A DNA stretch of 64,000 nucleotides from Beta vulgaris subsp. vulgaris (taxonomy: Eukaryota > Streptophyta > Magnoliopsida > Caryophyllales > Amaranthaceae). Position 1 is the stretch's first letter. Each line of letters opens with the position of its first letter. The notes beneath the pieces were generated by a model. It made no database searches. It was given only the letters and a program-made list of their open reading frames with translations, and was not told the DNA's origin. A program made the translations under genes and the position numbers. Below are positions 23,017 to 35,814 of this stretch, piece by piece. The stretch is from NCBI RefSeq assembly GCF_026745355.1, contig NC_079209.1, positions 7,216,984 to 7,280,983 on the forward strand. Reading direction: 5' to 3'.

Positions 23017-26000
23017 ATGACCCAACTTCTAAACCTTACCCTTCCCAGCAGAACACCAGCGTTACCTTTGCAATCTTCCTCTTCACCTAATTCTTCATCC
23101 CGCCATCAAAATTTTGCTGCTTTGAGCTACCATTTGCGTAGCAATGGCAGATTTTCTTGCCTTTTCTCCGATAATCGTAAACAGGTATTCACTCATTTCT
23201 TACCTATATGTTTTCTTTTTGTTCTTAGTTTTGAGAAATTAGTCTGATATGAGATCTTATTATTTGGGAATTTTAGTTGATTTTGGGCTGAATTTTATAG
23301 TTCTGTTTTGGCTTTTAAAGTTTCTTACTTTTGTTAGATAGCTTACTGTTCTAGAAATAGTGATGGGAGATGGAAATCGGATTTTTTGCAATTTCTTAAT
23401 AAATTAGTACTAATATTTTGAGTTATTTCTTGTCGAAGTGCTAAATTTTCAAAATTAAGGAACTGTTAAGTATTTGTTTGCTTCACTAAACCTAGCTTTT
23501 ATCATTGCTGAACCCAATTTAGAAATTGTAACTTTGTGCTCAACAGTTTGGTGAGAGTAATGAGAAGAACTTGCAGAATATATCAATGAATTTACAATAT
23601 TTGTATCCAACAAGCTCAGCAAGCGACCCTATCATTAGTGATGTAGGAAAGTGAAACAATGAAGGCCAAAATGCTTCTATTATATTGTTCATTGGTTAAT
23701 TATTCTTATCTAAATTATTGGACCCTATAATGCTTGTAATTTTTGGTTAAACAAGTACAGGCTTGGCTGGGCTGCGCCGCTCTATCTCAGGGTACAATCC
23801 ATTACCCACCCCCTAGCAGCCCACCCCCATTCTCACCCCTCCCTTTTACCCCACGAGACGGACCCCTGCTACAGGGGGGGAGATGAGAGGAACAACTGCT
23901 CCTCTCTCTGCTTGGTCTTCCCTGTAATGATCAGTTGATAACATAAAAAAAAAAATAATCCAAAAATTTCTGTAGTTGATAGTAATGTGGGTGATTGTAC
24001 GTATAATTGCAGGTGAATATGTTTTTAAGTTTTCTTAAATTTATGATACAAATTACTGAAATAGGGAATTAATGACGTCAATGAAGTCCTAGCTTCAATC
24101 TTTGTAGCTTATGAATATGAGCTTGTATATGATAGTGCTGGACTTGGTGGCTCCATCACTCTCTGCTAATGTGCTGTTGAAGAGGCCTTTATTCTCTGAA
24201 TGATTGCCTTGGATACTGCTCCAGAAAAAAATCACATTTTGCGTTGGCTTTTAAGATAATCTGCAAGACCACTAACGTAGGATTGGATTCGAATCGTGTA
24301 TTTGCCCCCAACTCAGCTTAGAGTCCCAGTCTAGACAAGTAAAAAGTCTATTGGATCCTCACTCCCTTTCCATCTTCCTCTCAACCAAAGCCAGCAGATT
24401 TTGTGAAAGTTTACTGACGCTCTGACAGCAGAAGCAGCCCAAATCAGCTGAAGTGCTGAACTTTAGGAGATTCCAACATTTTTTAATACAACCCATCATT
24501 ATAAGCGAGAGTGAATATCCAATTTGGTGTTTCTGTCATTGACAGTGGTAATTTGGTATGTAAGTACTTGATATTAGTTTTGTACTTTTGGCCACAGTTG
24601 GTTCACATAAATTGATGAAACCCCATAAACAATCACGGTTGAGAGACCAACATCTTTGAATACAAGTGTACAATCAATAATAAATTCTGAGAGTAGATTG
24701 TTTCCTTGCATGGATTTGTTGTCAGGGTCCATTGATTTTCTCGCTTCTATGTTACAACGTGGAGGGAGAATGATAGAGAGAGCCAGAGAAGAGTGAAATA
24801 GGAGGAGTGAGGGGGGTAGGGGATGCTGGATCGAGAAGTGAAAGGGGAGAATACGAGAAGATAAGATGGTCAAAGGATCAAGGGGGTGGAGATGTTGCCA
24901 TGTTGGTTTGAGCAGTGCAAAGTTTTTCTCTGGGTAGGTAAAAGAAAGCTAATATTGATGGGGTAATTGCCCCTATTAGTAGCTATTTTTTTTGTCTTTG
25001 CTATAAAACTATAGGTTTTGGAGTTCCAATGTAACATAAAAGTATACATAGAATTATTTTCTAAGGCCACATATACTGGGTATAGTTTTATCTTTCAGCA
25101 TGGTTTATATTTTATAATCAACCCCTCTCTTTGCTTACTATGGTTATGAAAGTGGGTCTGCGTACTCGGATACATCAAGGCTTATGAGTCCTGAAAACCA
25201 CATTCTGAAGTACTACCATTAATGAGTAACAAATGACGCAAAATTCTTTGTGGTGTATGCACTCTTATTTTTACAACAAGGGTTATCTACTCTACTAGAG
25301 GTAGACTTGGTTCAGTTGATGAGAAGTATATAGTGGTTGCTAATGTACTAAGCTTCCCACTTCCTAGAAGGGAGTTGTTTCAACATCTTTGGGATCATAT
25401 GATGCGTAATGCAGCTTCCATTACATGTTTGTGTTCCTACTTGGAGAAGGTCGTTTGCCAATTTGCTAGTTTTCTCAGTTTGACCTTGTTGCTGTTGCTT
25501 CAATTCATTTTCTGTGTTAGTATTGTTGGCTATTCTGTAGTATGAAATATTGTCTGTGGTCCTAGAGACTAGAGTATCAAGTTATTGTTCATAAAATAAT
25601 AGCAAATCTCTCCTTGTAGTATATGACATCAGTAAGATTCACATCTTTATGCTGCACCATTTTGCAATGCTATTCTGTGCACCTTGAGCATATTTTTTTT
25701 GCTGCGCTCTAAGTCATGAAGTTGAGCTTACTACTGTTAGTTAATTTGGCTTTGTATGGTAGGATCAAGCTAGGAAAGCATTAGAAAGTGCACTGGGTGG
25801 AAACAAGGAAAAGTTTGAGAAATGGAACGAAGAAATTAAGAAGAGGGAAGAAGTTGGTGGAGGAGGAGGTAATGCTGGTGGTGGAGGTTGGTTTGGTTGG
25901 GGTGGACGATTTGGCTGGTCCAATGATGATAACTTTTGGCAAGAAGCACAACAAACTAGTCTTGCTGTATTGGGCTTGCTTGTCTTGGTAAGAAATCTGT

Positions 26001-26481
26001 TCTTTCTTTTTTGTATGTTACTCCGACACTTCAGTTTACCTCAAGTATCTGTGTCGGATTCTCAAAATACGAGATGAATACTTCAACACTTTATTTATTT
26101 TGAGTCAAAACCATGGAAATTTCTCACATATCCGTATCCAATATGAGTTCCCAAGTATGAGATTTTTTTTTGTTTAAAAAATCCATCTGTACGATTCAAT
26201 CATCTCTTTTTTTTTTTTTTAATCTTTCTTATTGTGTTTCCACCTTTCTGGACTGCATGGTACAGTACCTCGTAGCTGCCAAAGGAGACCTGCTGCTGGC
26301 AGTAACCATCAATCCGCTTTTGTTTGCCTTACGAAGTACCAGAAATGGCATCACTTCCATTATGTCATTGGTAACCGGAAAATCATATATGGACAGCAAT
26401 GCAAAGTTTGAAGAAATGAGACTGGAGTCGGCCCAAAGTAGTGCTAAAGAGAGTGTTATGAAGAAATGGGGATCTGATTGA
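23017..26481 (+). CDS. Putative chloroplast glycine-rich membrane protein, 3 exons, 202 aa
   Basis: Exons 23017-23184, 25763-25987 and 26276 by nothing else than the AG at 26264-26265, i.e. third exon 26266-26481, join in frame through GT-AG introns (609 bases). Residues 1-50 are rich in Ser, Pro, Leu and Arg with almost no acidic residues, which looks like a chloroplast transit peptide. Residues 57-87 form a charged, probably helical segment. Residues 88-108 are Gly/Trp-rich (GGGGGNAGGGGWFGWGGRFG). Residues about 121-150 are hydrophobic and can span a membrane once. The tail is charged and ends KKWGSD. The architecture suggests a plastid membrane protein. I do not recognise a named family and assign no function. 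Intron 1 is 2.6 kb and contains no exon I can support. Confidence 0.82.
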
Positions 26482-26527
26482 CAATTCTGTTTTTCAAGGA
26501 CTGAGCTAGTTGAGGTGTAGAAACATA

Positions 26528-26792
26528 TCTATACTAATATATTAAAAGGCGTGCGTGAACGAGGAACGGTGCCACGTGGCGCTCTCCCTAGGGAGTTTTA
26601 GTTCATGTAATCCATGTACAATAAAAAAAATTAGAAATTGCATAGTATAGGTTTTGATCCCATGACCTCATGGTTCATGTACTAAAGTTTTAACCACTAT
26701 ACCAAGTTGTATTTAGTGTTATCATATCAAACTACAATATTAATAAATGAAAATGTTTCTTACCCGGGGCATAGCCCGGGCCTAATAACTAG
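26528..26792 (+). mobile_element. Short non-autonomous Helitron, 265 bp
   Basis: The element begins TCTATACTAATATATTAAAA after an A and ends CTAATAACTAG before a T, matching A/T-site insertion with TC...CTRR ends. A GC-rich inverted repeat (CCCGGGGCATAGCCCGGG) sits about 10 bases from the 3' end, as Helitrons require. No target duplication is expected or seen. It lies about 50 bp after the stop codon of the glycine-rich protein gene, so it may lie in its 3' UTR. Confidence 0.82.
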
Positions 26793-27065
26793 TTTAGTGT
26801 GAAATCTTGATTGGAAATGAAGAGTTTGTAATGCATATATGCATGGCATTTTTGGTTATACAGGTTATTATGGACCCTTCTTTCAAAATAATTCTCTATG
26901 ACAAGGGTAATGCACTAATGCCAAATGGTTTGGGATAATGTGTATGAAAAAGGCTAGATGGAGACTTCTTCTCCACCCAACATAGTAATCGAATTGTTTT
27001 GCGATGCACATCAAGTGAATTTATTTTTACACCCTCTCGTTACATGTTTAGTGGATGGTTACCAA

Positions 27066-27180
27066 GGATGTCTTGGCTTAGTGGTTAAGATTGAATTGCT
27101 GTGAACGATAGGTAACAGGTTCGAGTTTTCCCTCATCTTCTTTGTATTTTGTACTGCCTTCAGGGCTAAAATGGATTGAA
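27066..27180 (+). mobile_element. tRNA-derived SINE candidate
   Basis: Box A-like TGGCTTAGTGGTTAAG (27074-27089) and box B-like GGTTCGAGTTTTCC (27118-27131) have tRNA-like spacing, but the flanks do not fold as a tRNA. The 3' boundary and target duplication were not resolved. Confidence 0.5.
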
Positions 27181-27651
27181 AAAAAGCATGTTTGGGGGAT
27201 GGTTTTCCTACTCCAGGAGTATATTTTGGCACTTCCTCTCTTAGATCTCAGTTTCAGTTGCTCTTCACAAGGGGAAGTGCCAAAAAGAGTGTATAAAGCA
27301 CTCCCCATTACTAATTTTTTGTTCCCTCTATGATTTGAGTGTAGAGAGAAAATATTGGATGACACAAGATATTATTCCCTTCTAGGTACAACAGAAATAG
27401 ACATTATTCCAGACAAAACTGTGAAAAATAAGTGATCTTTCTCAACTCTTCAGAATGATTAGTAATTTAGTATGTACTATATTAGGTATGTGGGGGTCTC
27501 TATATATTGTTTTATGGGAATTAAAGACTACTTTGCAGTACATACCTCTTATTTGAGGGGATATGCCACCAATCATCCGATTATCTTGTTAACTAATTAA
27601 TGCATTACGAAGTCAACTATTAAGCATAGTCTACCGAAATGTGGAGGTGAT

Positions 27652-27923
27652 TATCCTTATTTCTTGTCAATTAATTTTATTTTAATCTACACATTTATAT
27701 TTTTCACGCATGTCAATGCAAAATTTTGAAGACATATATCTTTAATTTTGTATTTCTAAAGATTATAAAAAGTACATATTAATAGAATATATGTTATGAT
27801 GAATCTAACAAGATCTCACATGATTATATTTTCATCCGCATATAAATCACAAATGATTGTCAAAGTGAAATTGTACATAGTGTAAAATATCAAAGTGTGT
27901 AGATTAAAATAAAACGGAGGGAG
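27652..27923. mobile_element. Degenerate Stowaway MITE
   Basis: The right end, AAATAAAACGGAGGGAG before TA, is clear. The left partner is damaged but keeps TTTTATTTTAATCTACAC, the complement of GTGTAGATTAAAATAAAA. The left boundary is approximate. Confidence 0.6.
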
Positions 27924-28489
27924 TATATAACTACTATAACAAACTAATCTTTGAAGCTGGTTGAAGGAAGTGTTAGACAGTTTAGTTTGGTTGGAAGAAT
28001 AAGGATTTCTTTATTTTCCTTTGTTTAGTTTGTAAACTATAAGTATATTAGTTTTTTCAATGATAAAAATTAGAAAATTAGTTATTTTCATTCCAAACAT
28101 AATTTCCTTTCTAAATAATAGACTGCTACATTTTCGTTCTTATTCATTTTTACATTCCTTTCTTTTCTGCTATTCATCGATCCGTTTCCATTTTCATGCT
28201 TCATGTTATTTCTACCTTTTCTTGGGTTGAACCAAACAAAAAAAATGTAATTTACAATTACGTTTATTTTATAACATTTTTTTGCAGTCATCTTCATCAA
28301 AAATATTCTCCTTCCCATCGAACGGAGTTTAAAAGAATAGTGTTACAAAATATCTTTTATCACACTATATATATTTTTGCCTTTTGACATATGTGAAGTT
28401 GTTTTTGACACATGTGAAGTACTACTAGTATCATTTATCAATTCTTAGTATCAAACATCTCAAAATCCTTGACATATTATAAGGCCACT

Positions 28490-28700
28490 TGAAATTTTTA
28501 TTTTTTTTTATCTAAGAAAGCAAATTATTTTAGAAAAAATTTCTATATTAGAGGCAACATTTTACAAAGTTCAATTCAAAACATAAACAATTATATAAAT
28601 ATATAACAATTGCACAAGATATCACCAAAGGCGGAAATAAGAATCGATCCCAAGATCACCTGAAACCGAAAGAGGAGCTCTAACCACCTGAACTATCCCT
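28490..28700 (-). mobile_element. tRNA-derived SINE candidate
   Basis: On the minus strand, box A-like ATAGTTCAGGTGGTTAGAGC lies at 28678-28697 and box B-like GGGATCGATTC at 28640-28651. The minus-strand 3' side ends in an A-rich tract (28493-28511 on the plus strand is T-rich). No precise target duplication was identified. Confidence 0.55.
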
Positions 28701-29265
28701 CACTCTCAACTCCCAAGTCCCAACTGAACATGTCCTATAATTCGCGGGTGCAAGAGTGCCTTGCATGATTGATCCCTCTCTACTCTCTAATCTCTCTCTC
28801 ATATTTAATCCTAAATTTCGGATCACCACATGATTCATTGCGCTTTGTAACATTGTCTCTCACCTTTTCTCATTCCTTTCTTGTTGTTGTTGCCTTTCCC
28901 AAGGGTTATCCTTGTTGGGTTTTTCTCCAATCTTGTAATTTTTCTTCTGTTTTTTCTTTTTCTTGGATTCTTTGACCCAAGTCACACTCTTTTTCACTCT
29001 TCCTCTTGTTTTTTTTTAAATCCCTTCAAAACCCAATAAAAAAAAATTGTTTCTTTTTCATCTTTTGTTTGCATTGGTGTTTTTTCCCTTGCTCATAACC
29101 TCCAATTTATTGTAGCCTTGTAGGGGTTTGAGGGGACCTCTAAATTCAAAAAAGTTGTGGTTTTTGTTTTTGTATTTGTATTTGTGTTCCCTGTTCTTTT
29201 TTTACCTTGTTTCCTCTCCATTTCTTTTGGGTTTTTCTCCTTTGGTAAATTTAAGCTCAAAAAAT

Positions 29266-32070
29266 ATGGGTTTTGATGAAAATAAGCATGAAATTTCTGG
29301 TGATTCTACTGAAATTTTGAACACAAAAGATGATGAAGAGAGTGTTAATGAACCTACAAATGAGAAAATCACTAGAAAATTGAGTGAAGATTCTGTTCTT
29401 ACTATTGAGGATGATGAAGACGAAGAAGATGATGATGATGAGAACAAAATTAACTTGGGTCCACAATGCTCATTGAAGGATCAATTAGAGAAAGACAAGG
29501 TATTTTATTTAATTTTCAGCACTAAGAACTAAAATTTTAAGCTTTTTTATTATGCAAATTTTGTTGTTTGTATCTTAATTATGTCTTTCTTATGGTGGGT
29601 TTTAACTTTAATGGGTATAGGATGATGAGAGTTTAAGGAAATGGAAGGAACAACTTCTTGGTAGTGTGGACCTTAATGCAATTGGAGGTAATGTTATGAA
29701 GTTCTTCTTACACTTTATTATGTTTTTAATTTCATATTTTAGTCTCTAATATGTTGTGATAAACTTAGTTATTAAGGACTTTTGCTTGGATATTGGAATA
29801 TTAGTCTTTGCTCAATGATCATTTTTCTTTGTTTGACTGCTTTGAGATGCTTTCTACATTATGGCGTGATTAGTGGTTAGAGATTATTGGTTTTGCAAAT
29901 AATTGGAGTACGACTAGAGCATGTCGTCAATTTAACTGTTAACATTTTTCCATCCGTTAGTAATTATTTCAATGGACTATGTTACTCGAACTCTACATTT
30001 CGCTGTGACATCCATGTACATGCTTATGTAAAAATCGAAAGTTGAGTCTCACTAGATACGAATTGTGGGTCGAATGTCTAGGAAGATACAATTAAGAGAA
30101 AGAAATTTCTACTCTTATTGCAGGATGTTTCCAAAAACGCACTTAAAAGCACCCGCTAAAATGATCAAATTGCCCTCGAAAGAATCTATCATCCTTCTAC
30201 ATTAGCAAATTAACACAGATAGAATTTAATGAAAAAGAAAAACAAATTGGTGCAAGAATACTGTTGTTTATTTGATTTGATTAATCTGCTGTTGATTTCA
30301 TTGCCTTTGCTCATTGGAAATAACCTGAATCCAGTTGTTATATTCCTCTTAACAAAGACACTGTTGGATTCAGTTGTTTTTGTTGTATGCTCTGCCTGAA
30401 TATTTGGCACTCAACGTAGCTGATTTTGTAGCCTTTAAATGATGTAAACTAAGTCGAAACCTGTTGTTTTCTCCCCTTTAACTATTATCAAGTTGGAACT
30501 GGCTGTTCATTTGTACTACTACACCTGAAATTTTGGCAATCACTCGTTATTGCAGAAACTCTTGACCCGGAGGTAAAAATTTTGAGCCTTGCAATAAAAT
30601 CCCATGGTAGAGATGATATATTGCTACAGATTCCAGAGAACGGAAAGGTGAAGGGAAATTGGTTTACATTAAAAGAAGGTTGCCGTTACAGCCTCCAGTT
30701 TGCTTTTCTGGTCAACAATAACATAGTTTCAGGCCTCAAATACACCAACACTGTCTGGAAAACTGGAGTGAAAGGTAAACATACATAGTAACATGGTGTT
30801 TTAATTTGATGATCAATATTCGTTGTGATTTGTCCTAAACGTGTAGTTTTCCTTACAGTTGATAGCGCAAAAGAAATGCTTGGAACGTTTAGCCCTCAAG
30901 CAGAGCCATATAAACATGAAATGCCAGAGGAGACCACCCCGTCAGGCATTTTTGCTAGAGGATCATATACTGCTAGGACAAGGGTGAGTCAGATATTCCC
31001 CTTGGCTAGTTTTGAACTTGTAACTGCACTATTTCGTATCTCCTTATCTCATTACTTCATTAGGTAGAAATCATGTGTAAGGCGGGTCGGTTAGTGGATG
31101 CTGGAAGTGACAGGCTTCTTGGTCAAACTTGGGCTTCATTTTTCTCACCTGAACAACCTTCATATGAACATTATGTTGCTAAGACTTATCTTAGCTCTTA
31201 ATAAAACTTAGATAGCCTTATCCAAAAGTTAATGACATTATTTCGAACTTATATTTCATGAAAATTGTTAAGGTGCAAAAAAAAGGCACAAAGGTCAATA
31301 AATATGACGGTATCTCACCTAGCGAGTAAATAAAAAGATACTTTAATAGCTAACTAGTCGATAATTACATGATTCTATTTCGAGGCTGTTTTTTTCATGG
31401 AAGCATCTCATTCATTCACTCGTTCTTTGGCCTAAATGCATATGAATTTTTTTGTTTAATCTATCTTTCGAGGGTGAAATGGTGAATGGTCGTGTTGTTT
31501 TTGGCACGTATTTCTTGTCATTTTCAAGGTATGGGCACAGCATGTATATTCCATTGCAGGCCAAACAAATGCTGTAAATCCATTGAATACATGTGCTTAT
31601 TTAAATACGCAGTCACTATTCCTCAGTCAGGTTACATCTGCAACCCGGACCATCTATATTAAACTGGAGGGCCATGGCATTTTGTTTGGACTGACATTGT
31701 TCTTAAATTCATGTAAAAATGCCATAAATTCATAATTGTCAGTCACTGTTGTTTGTTACACCTTTGTTTTCATTTCAAATCTCGATATTGCAAGGCCTAG
31801 GAAATACTGTAAGAGAAACTCTATAAATGTTTGTGGACATTATGCTGAGCAACGTTATGATAACGCGCTCTCTAAATTCATGGGACTAATTTAGCCAAAT
31901 AGCCATACTCAAATTGTAATGCTCTAACACCAGGTCTTCCACTTGTTTGAAATCTTCACTACGACAATATTGATGTTTATTGTTTCCTTTCTTATTTGCA
32001 GTTTGTTGATGATGACAACAAGTGCTATTTGGAGATCAACTATACATTCGATATCCGGAAGGAATGGTAA
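29266..32070 (+). CDS. Rho GDP-dissociation inhibitor (RhoGDI), 5 exons, 237 aa
   Basis: Exons 29266-29499, 29621-29687, 30556-30774, 30859-30983 and 32002-32070 join in frame through GT-AG introns. Plant RhoGDIs bind prenylated ROP/RAC GTPases, extract them from membranes and keep them GDP-bound in the cytosol, limiting sites of polar growth. The first 78 residues are polar and acidic, with an Asp/Glu run at about 48-59. The conserved fold starts at DDESLRKWKEQLLGSVD and continues through ETLDPEVKI, GNWFTLKEG, NTVWKTGVKVD, KEMLGTFSPQ and EETPSG-like EETTPSGIFARGSY, to YLEINYTFDIRKEW. I chose the ATG at 29266 because its product aligns with the usual plant start region. An upstream in-frame ATG at 29128 would add a hydrophobic stretch that is probably 5' UTR. 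The protein ends directly at RKEW. Confidence 0.94.
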
Positions 32071-32429
32071 TTCCAAGAGCTGAAAGTTGATATTTTCGCG
32101 GCAGTTTTGCCTTGTTCTCTGTTGTTGCCAATCTTCAACTCCTTTGAGTACATTACTCGAGCAGTTGGAAAGAAGAGAGCAACTGCCTAGCAGCTTAGGA
32201 TCACAACCTTTTCTGGATCACTTGAACTAGAGATATGGTTTATCTTGTTTCATCCTTGACCCTTTTTTTTTTTACTCTAGTATTGTCACCGTGTGTGCAC
32301 CTTAAAATGTGAAGGGACCATTGTGATGAAGTTGTTTGAACTGTTACATGGAAATGTCAACAATAAATTCATGTAGTTCTTTTTTGTTGCAATGTTTAAT
32401 TACTTTCATGTTGAATGACTCTAGTTGAT
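32071..32429 (+). other. RhoGDI 3' flank/UTR
   Basis: Non-coding. From about 32390 the sequence is also found at 39680 onward, so the duplicated segment begins within or just beyond the RhoGDI transcript end. Confidence 0.5.
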
Positions 32430-34440
32430 TCCAGGGATTGGATTTAGTAGTCTAATCTTATGTGAGTTTATTTCAAAATTACCATCTTTTTAACCGAAAA
32501 AGATCCTAAAATAGTAAATTCTGTTACATAGAAGTATATATTAGAACTTCATAAATTTTCACCTTAATTGTCTCAAAAGTCTAATCATTGGTCTACTATG
32601 TTAAGAGTTTTTTTTTTCACATCAAAGTAACGTGCGTAGAAACGCAAAGTTTTTAACTCCTATAAATAGTTAGATACATTCCCTTTAATATACTCTTTCT
32701 TAGGACTATACATAATACCCTTTTAGATCTCTTACCCTCCCCAAAAGCTTCCCTTAGCCGTTATAAGCTGCTTCAAGATATTAGCTAATTGGCTATTACG
32801 GATTTGCATCTTGTAACAATCTAATCCTCAACGGGGTCGAGCCAATCATCACAAATGCGTATCTAGGACCAACAACTATCATTGTAAATCAATACAAGTC
32901 ATTCCGGCGCAATTCGTTCTAACTTTGGAAAAACTTAGAAAATGAGTTCCTTAAAAGAAAGATGCATCTTGTTAGTAAGAGTAGTCTGCCAAATCGTCTT
33001 TAAATCAATCATGAGGGATATAACATTTTTTTTCCATGCTCTTTTATGGCATTCTTTTCACTCAACAATTTGACTTCCTCTTAACACCTACTGAAATCTC
33101 ATGCTGCCTTCTTTTAGTTGTTAGATGGTAAGTTTACACTCAAATTAGAAATTTAGTTCACCTGAATTTTCTGACCCGAACTTATGTGAACTCAATATAC
33201 TTGAGTGGATATGAACCGTCTAGAGTCTACCCTATGTTTCACATTATTAAATTTTTTATCAACCAAACTTACATTTGAGGTAAAGTTAGCACATCCTTAA
33301 TGATTTAGATGTCTAAAATTCTATCTTTGACTTCAAAAACCCATTTTTGTTTTTGAGCCACTTATGATACAATCCTGTTTATCTTTGTACATTATTTAAG
33401 GTAAGTCTTGTTCTATTTGACGACACGAAGGTCAATCTGTTTTGTATTTTCTTCAAAGATTACATATCAAACGACCCCTTTACTATACAAGATAAAAAAG
33501 GACCTGAATGACATAACACAATCCAAATATCAATGAGTATCTCATCGCTTATTCCAAATCGAATCAAACCGAACTTATCAATTAACCATTTGCAACTTAT
33601 ACCTCTTTACAATTCCAACCATATCTATTTTTATTATATAAGGTAAGGGAGATCAATGATGTTCCCCTTGAGATTTACTTAATTTTCCCTCCATATCATA
33701 AATATTACATTCTAAAAACTTGACATTTAGACCCTTCTACATTGCAAAAACTTGCCAGTTTCAATAAAATTCAATTGGCTTTAATTAGCAGCATAATAAA
33801 TACAAATTGTACAACTATCTTTGACCAAAATAATAAAATAAAAAACTTACCGTAACAAAATAGGATATTGAAACAAAAAAATACACAAAAATAATGTTGA
33901 ATTGAACGATACAAAAATCAAAGGTGATTCTTTTAAAAAAATATCAATTTTAAAAACAAACTCAAAAAACACATCAGTGTTCCGAATTGCTTGCAACATC
34001 TCAACACTCTCAAATTTTGAGTACTACACTTTAAATAAATTAAAGGTACATATTTTGTTTACTTATCTTCTTGCTCAATAGCACATGCTTCTCACTCTAT
34101 ATTTATAAGAAAAAGAATGAGTTAGATGAGAAAATAATGGTCCTCATAAATGTTACAACTATAAATAGCACTTAGAAACGTTAAGTGAAAGCCATGAATA
34201 AAACCTTTATTTGATAGCCATGAAAAAACTTTCCAGTTGTGCAATAAAATATACAATCATAATGCAAACAGCCGACAGAGGTCGGTAATCCTAGCAATAT
34301 TTTTTTTTTGTTAAAATAATTTTCTTTAAAAAGAGTATAAACAACAAATTTTGGATAAAACATAGAACTCGCTGATACCTATTGAATGATTTTTTTAAAA
34401 AAATACATAAAAATTAGAATTGTAAAAATTAAATTAATTT
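32430..34440 (+). repeat. RhoGDI-flank repeat, copy 1 of 3
   Basis: This AT-rich, non-coding 2-kb stretch recurs at 39680-42140 with high similarity by eye, and in part at 45710-47010 with more divergence. Landmarks in order: GATTCCAGGGATTGGATTT, CTCCTATAAATAGTTAGATA, CCCCAAAAGCTTCCC, CAACGGGGTCGAGCC, TTGACGACACGAAGG-type, and CAAACGACCCCTTTACTA. No element ends or reading frame identify its origin. Confidence 0.8.
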
Positions 34441-34809
34441 TTTTTTTTAAAATTCCGTTAATTTCAAAACTCAAAATGAAAAAAACCCACAAGAAATCCG
34501 AAAATCAAAATATCAAAAGTAATCCACAAAAACTAGCTATAAAATCAAAGATCCCATAAATGAAGAAAACCTTGGAGTGAAACCAACAAAAATGTTAAAA
34601 AAAAAGTTGATACCTACAAATTTACGAGACAGTGTAGAGTATTATTGAATTGTTTTTGTAAAGAAATTTGGCAAAAAATTGAAGAAAATTACAATGTTTG
34701 GAAGGTAGAAATAGTACAAAACTACGATTAGAGTAAAATAATGAACACAAGAGATAGAGAGAAAAGTGATGCTATCTAAGTGAAAATGAGGATTTTAGGA
34801 CTAGATTAG

Positions 34810-35814
34810 CGCAAATTAGATCCTACATCGAGGTGTAGGATGAGCATCCTACACCTTGTCCATGTGGCTGATTTTTGGCAGTATTTTTGAAAGTGGGTCA
34901 GCTCTTTTTCTCTCATCACGTGAAACAATTTTTTTAATGTACCAATGCATATGGTTTGGTGTACAATAATATACGAGTGTACATTTGGGGATTTTCAGTG
35001 ATCAAAGCAATGACCATCAGTGTACATTGTGATTTTATTGAATTTCGGTATGAGATTGTAATTGTACATATTGAATTTCATTAGTATACAAACATCAAAC
35101 ACACCAGTGTACAAAGATTGAAAATTACTCACTTGACATATTTTGGTATGAGACTGTAATTGTACATATTGAATTTCATTAGTGAATAAACATCAACACA
35201 CCCAGTGTACAAAGATTGCAAATTACTCACTTGACATCAGCTTCATGAATTGTGTTACTTTCAGTTGGGGGGTTGTCATTGTACATTTTGATTTTATTAA
35301 TGAACAACCACGAAGCCAAGGATGTACAAGGAGGTTGAGTGTGAAAAAGAGAGAAGTGGTGAATTTCGGTATGAGATTGTAATTGTACGCATTGAATTTC
35401 ATTAGTGAACAAACATCAACACACCCAGTGTACAAAGATTGCAAATTACTCACTTGACATCAGCTTCAGGAATTGGGTTACTTTCAGCTGGTGGGCTGTT
35501 ATTGTACATTTTGATTTTGTTAATGAACAACCACGAAGCCAAGAATGTACAAGGAGGTTGAGTATGGAAAAGAGAGAAGTGGTGAACAGTATATGGGGGG
35601 AAATCAAATCAGTTATTAAATGGTGAACGGTAACTGTCAAATCAGTTACTTTTTGTATTTTCGACATGTACACTGGGTGTAATGGGAATGTACATTAGCT
35701 GTCAAATCAATTACTTTTTTGCATGTTGAATGTTGCGTTTCATTCTTCTTGCCTTGCATTTTGGAGTTGGTGTAGGATGCTCATCCTACACCTTGGTCCA
35801 TGATCTACTAATTG
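34810..35814 (+). mobile_element. Mutator-like MITE, copy B (1005 bp)
   Basis: It is flanked by exact 9-bp copies of CTAGATTAG at 34801-34809 and 35815-35823, the Mutator target-duplication length. The ends CGCAAATTAGATCC and, in reverse complement, CAATTAGTAGATC match copy A at 11723-12532. Next to each end is the palindrome GGTGTAGGATGAGCATCC plus TACACC (one mismatch or none). Compared with copy A the interior is expanded by an internal tandem duplication. No transposase is encoded. Confidence 0.88.
35150..35600 (+). repeat. Tandem duplication of about 223 bp inside the MULE MITE
   Basis: The segment containing CATCAACACACCCAGTGTAC, GACATCAGCTTCA and AACAACCACGAAGCCAAG occurs twice, offset by 223 bp (e.g. 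35182 and 35405). The repeated short motif TGTACATTTTGATTTT marks each unit. A shorter piece (GGTATGAGATTGTAATTGTA) also recurs further left near 35048. Confidence 0.8.

Noticed and set aside
23740..23940. Possible exon or SINE in intron 1 of the glycine-rich protein gene
   Set aside because: C-rich and stop-containing, with no splice signals or polymerase III boxes that fit.
29202..29466. Minus-strand Ser- and Ile-rich frames opposite RhoGDI exon 1
   Set aside because: Antisense shadows of the Asp/Glu codon run (GAT/GAA) of RhoGDI.
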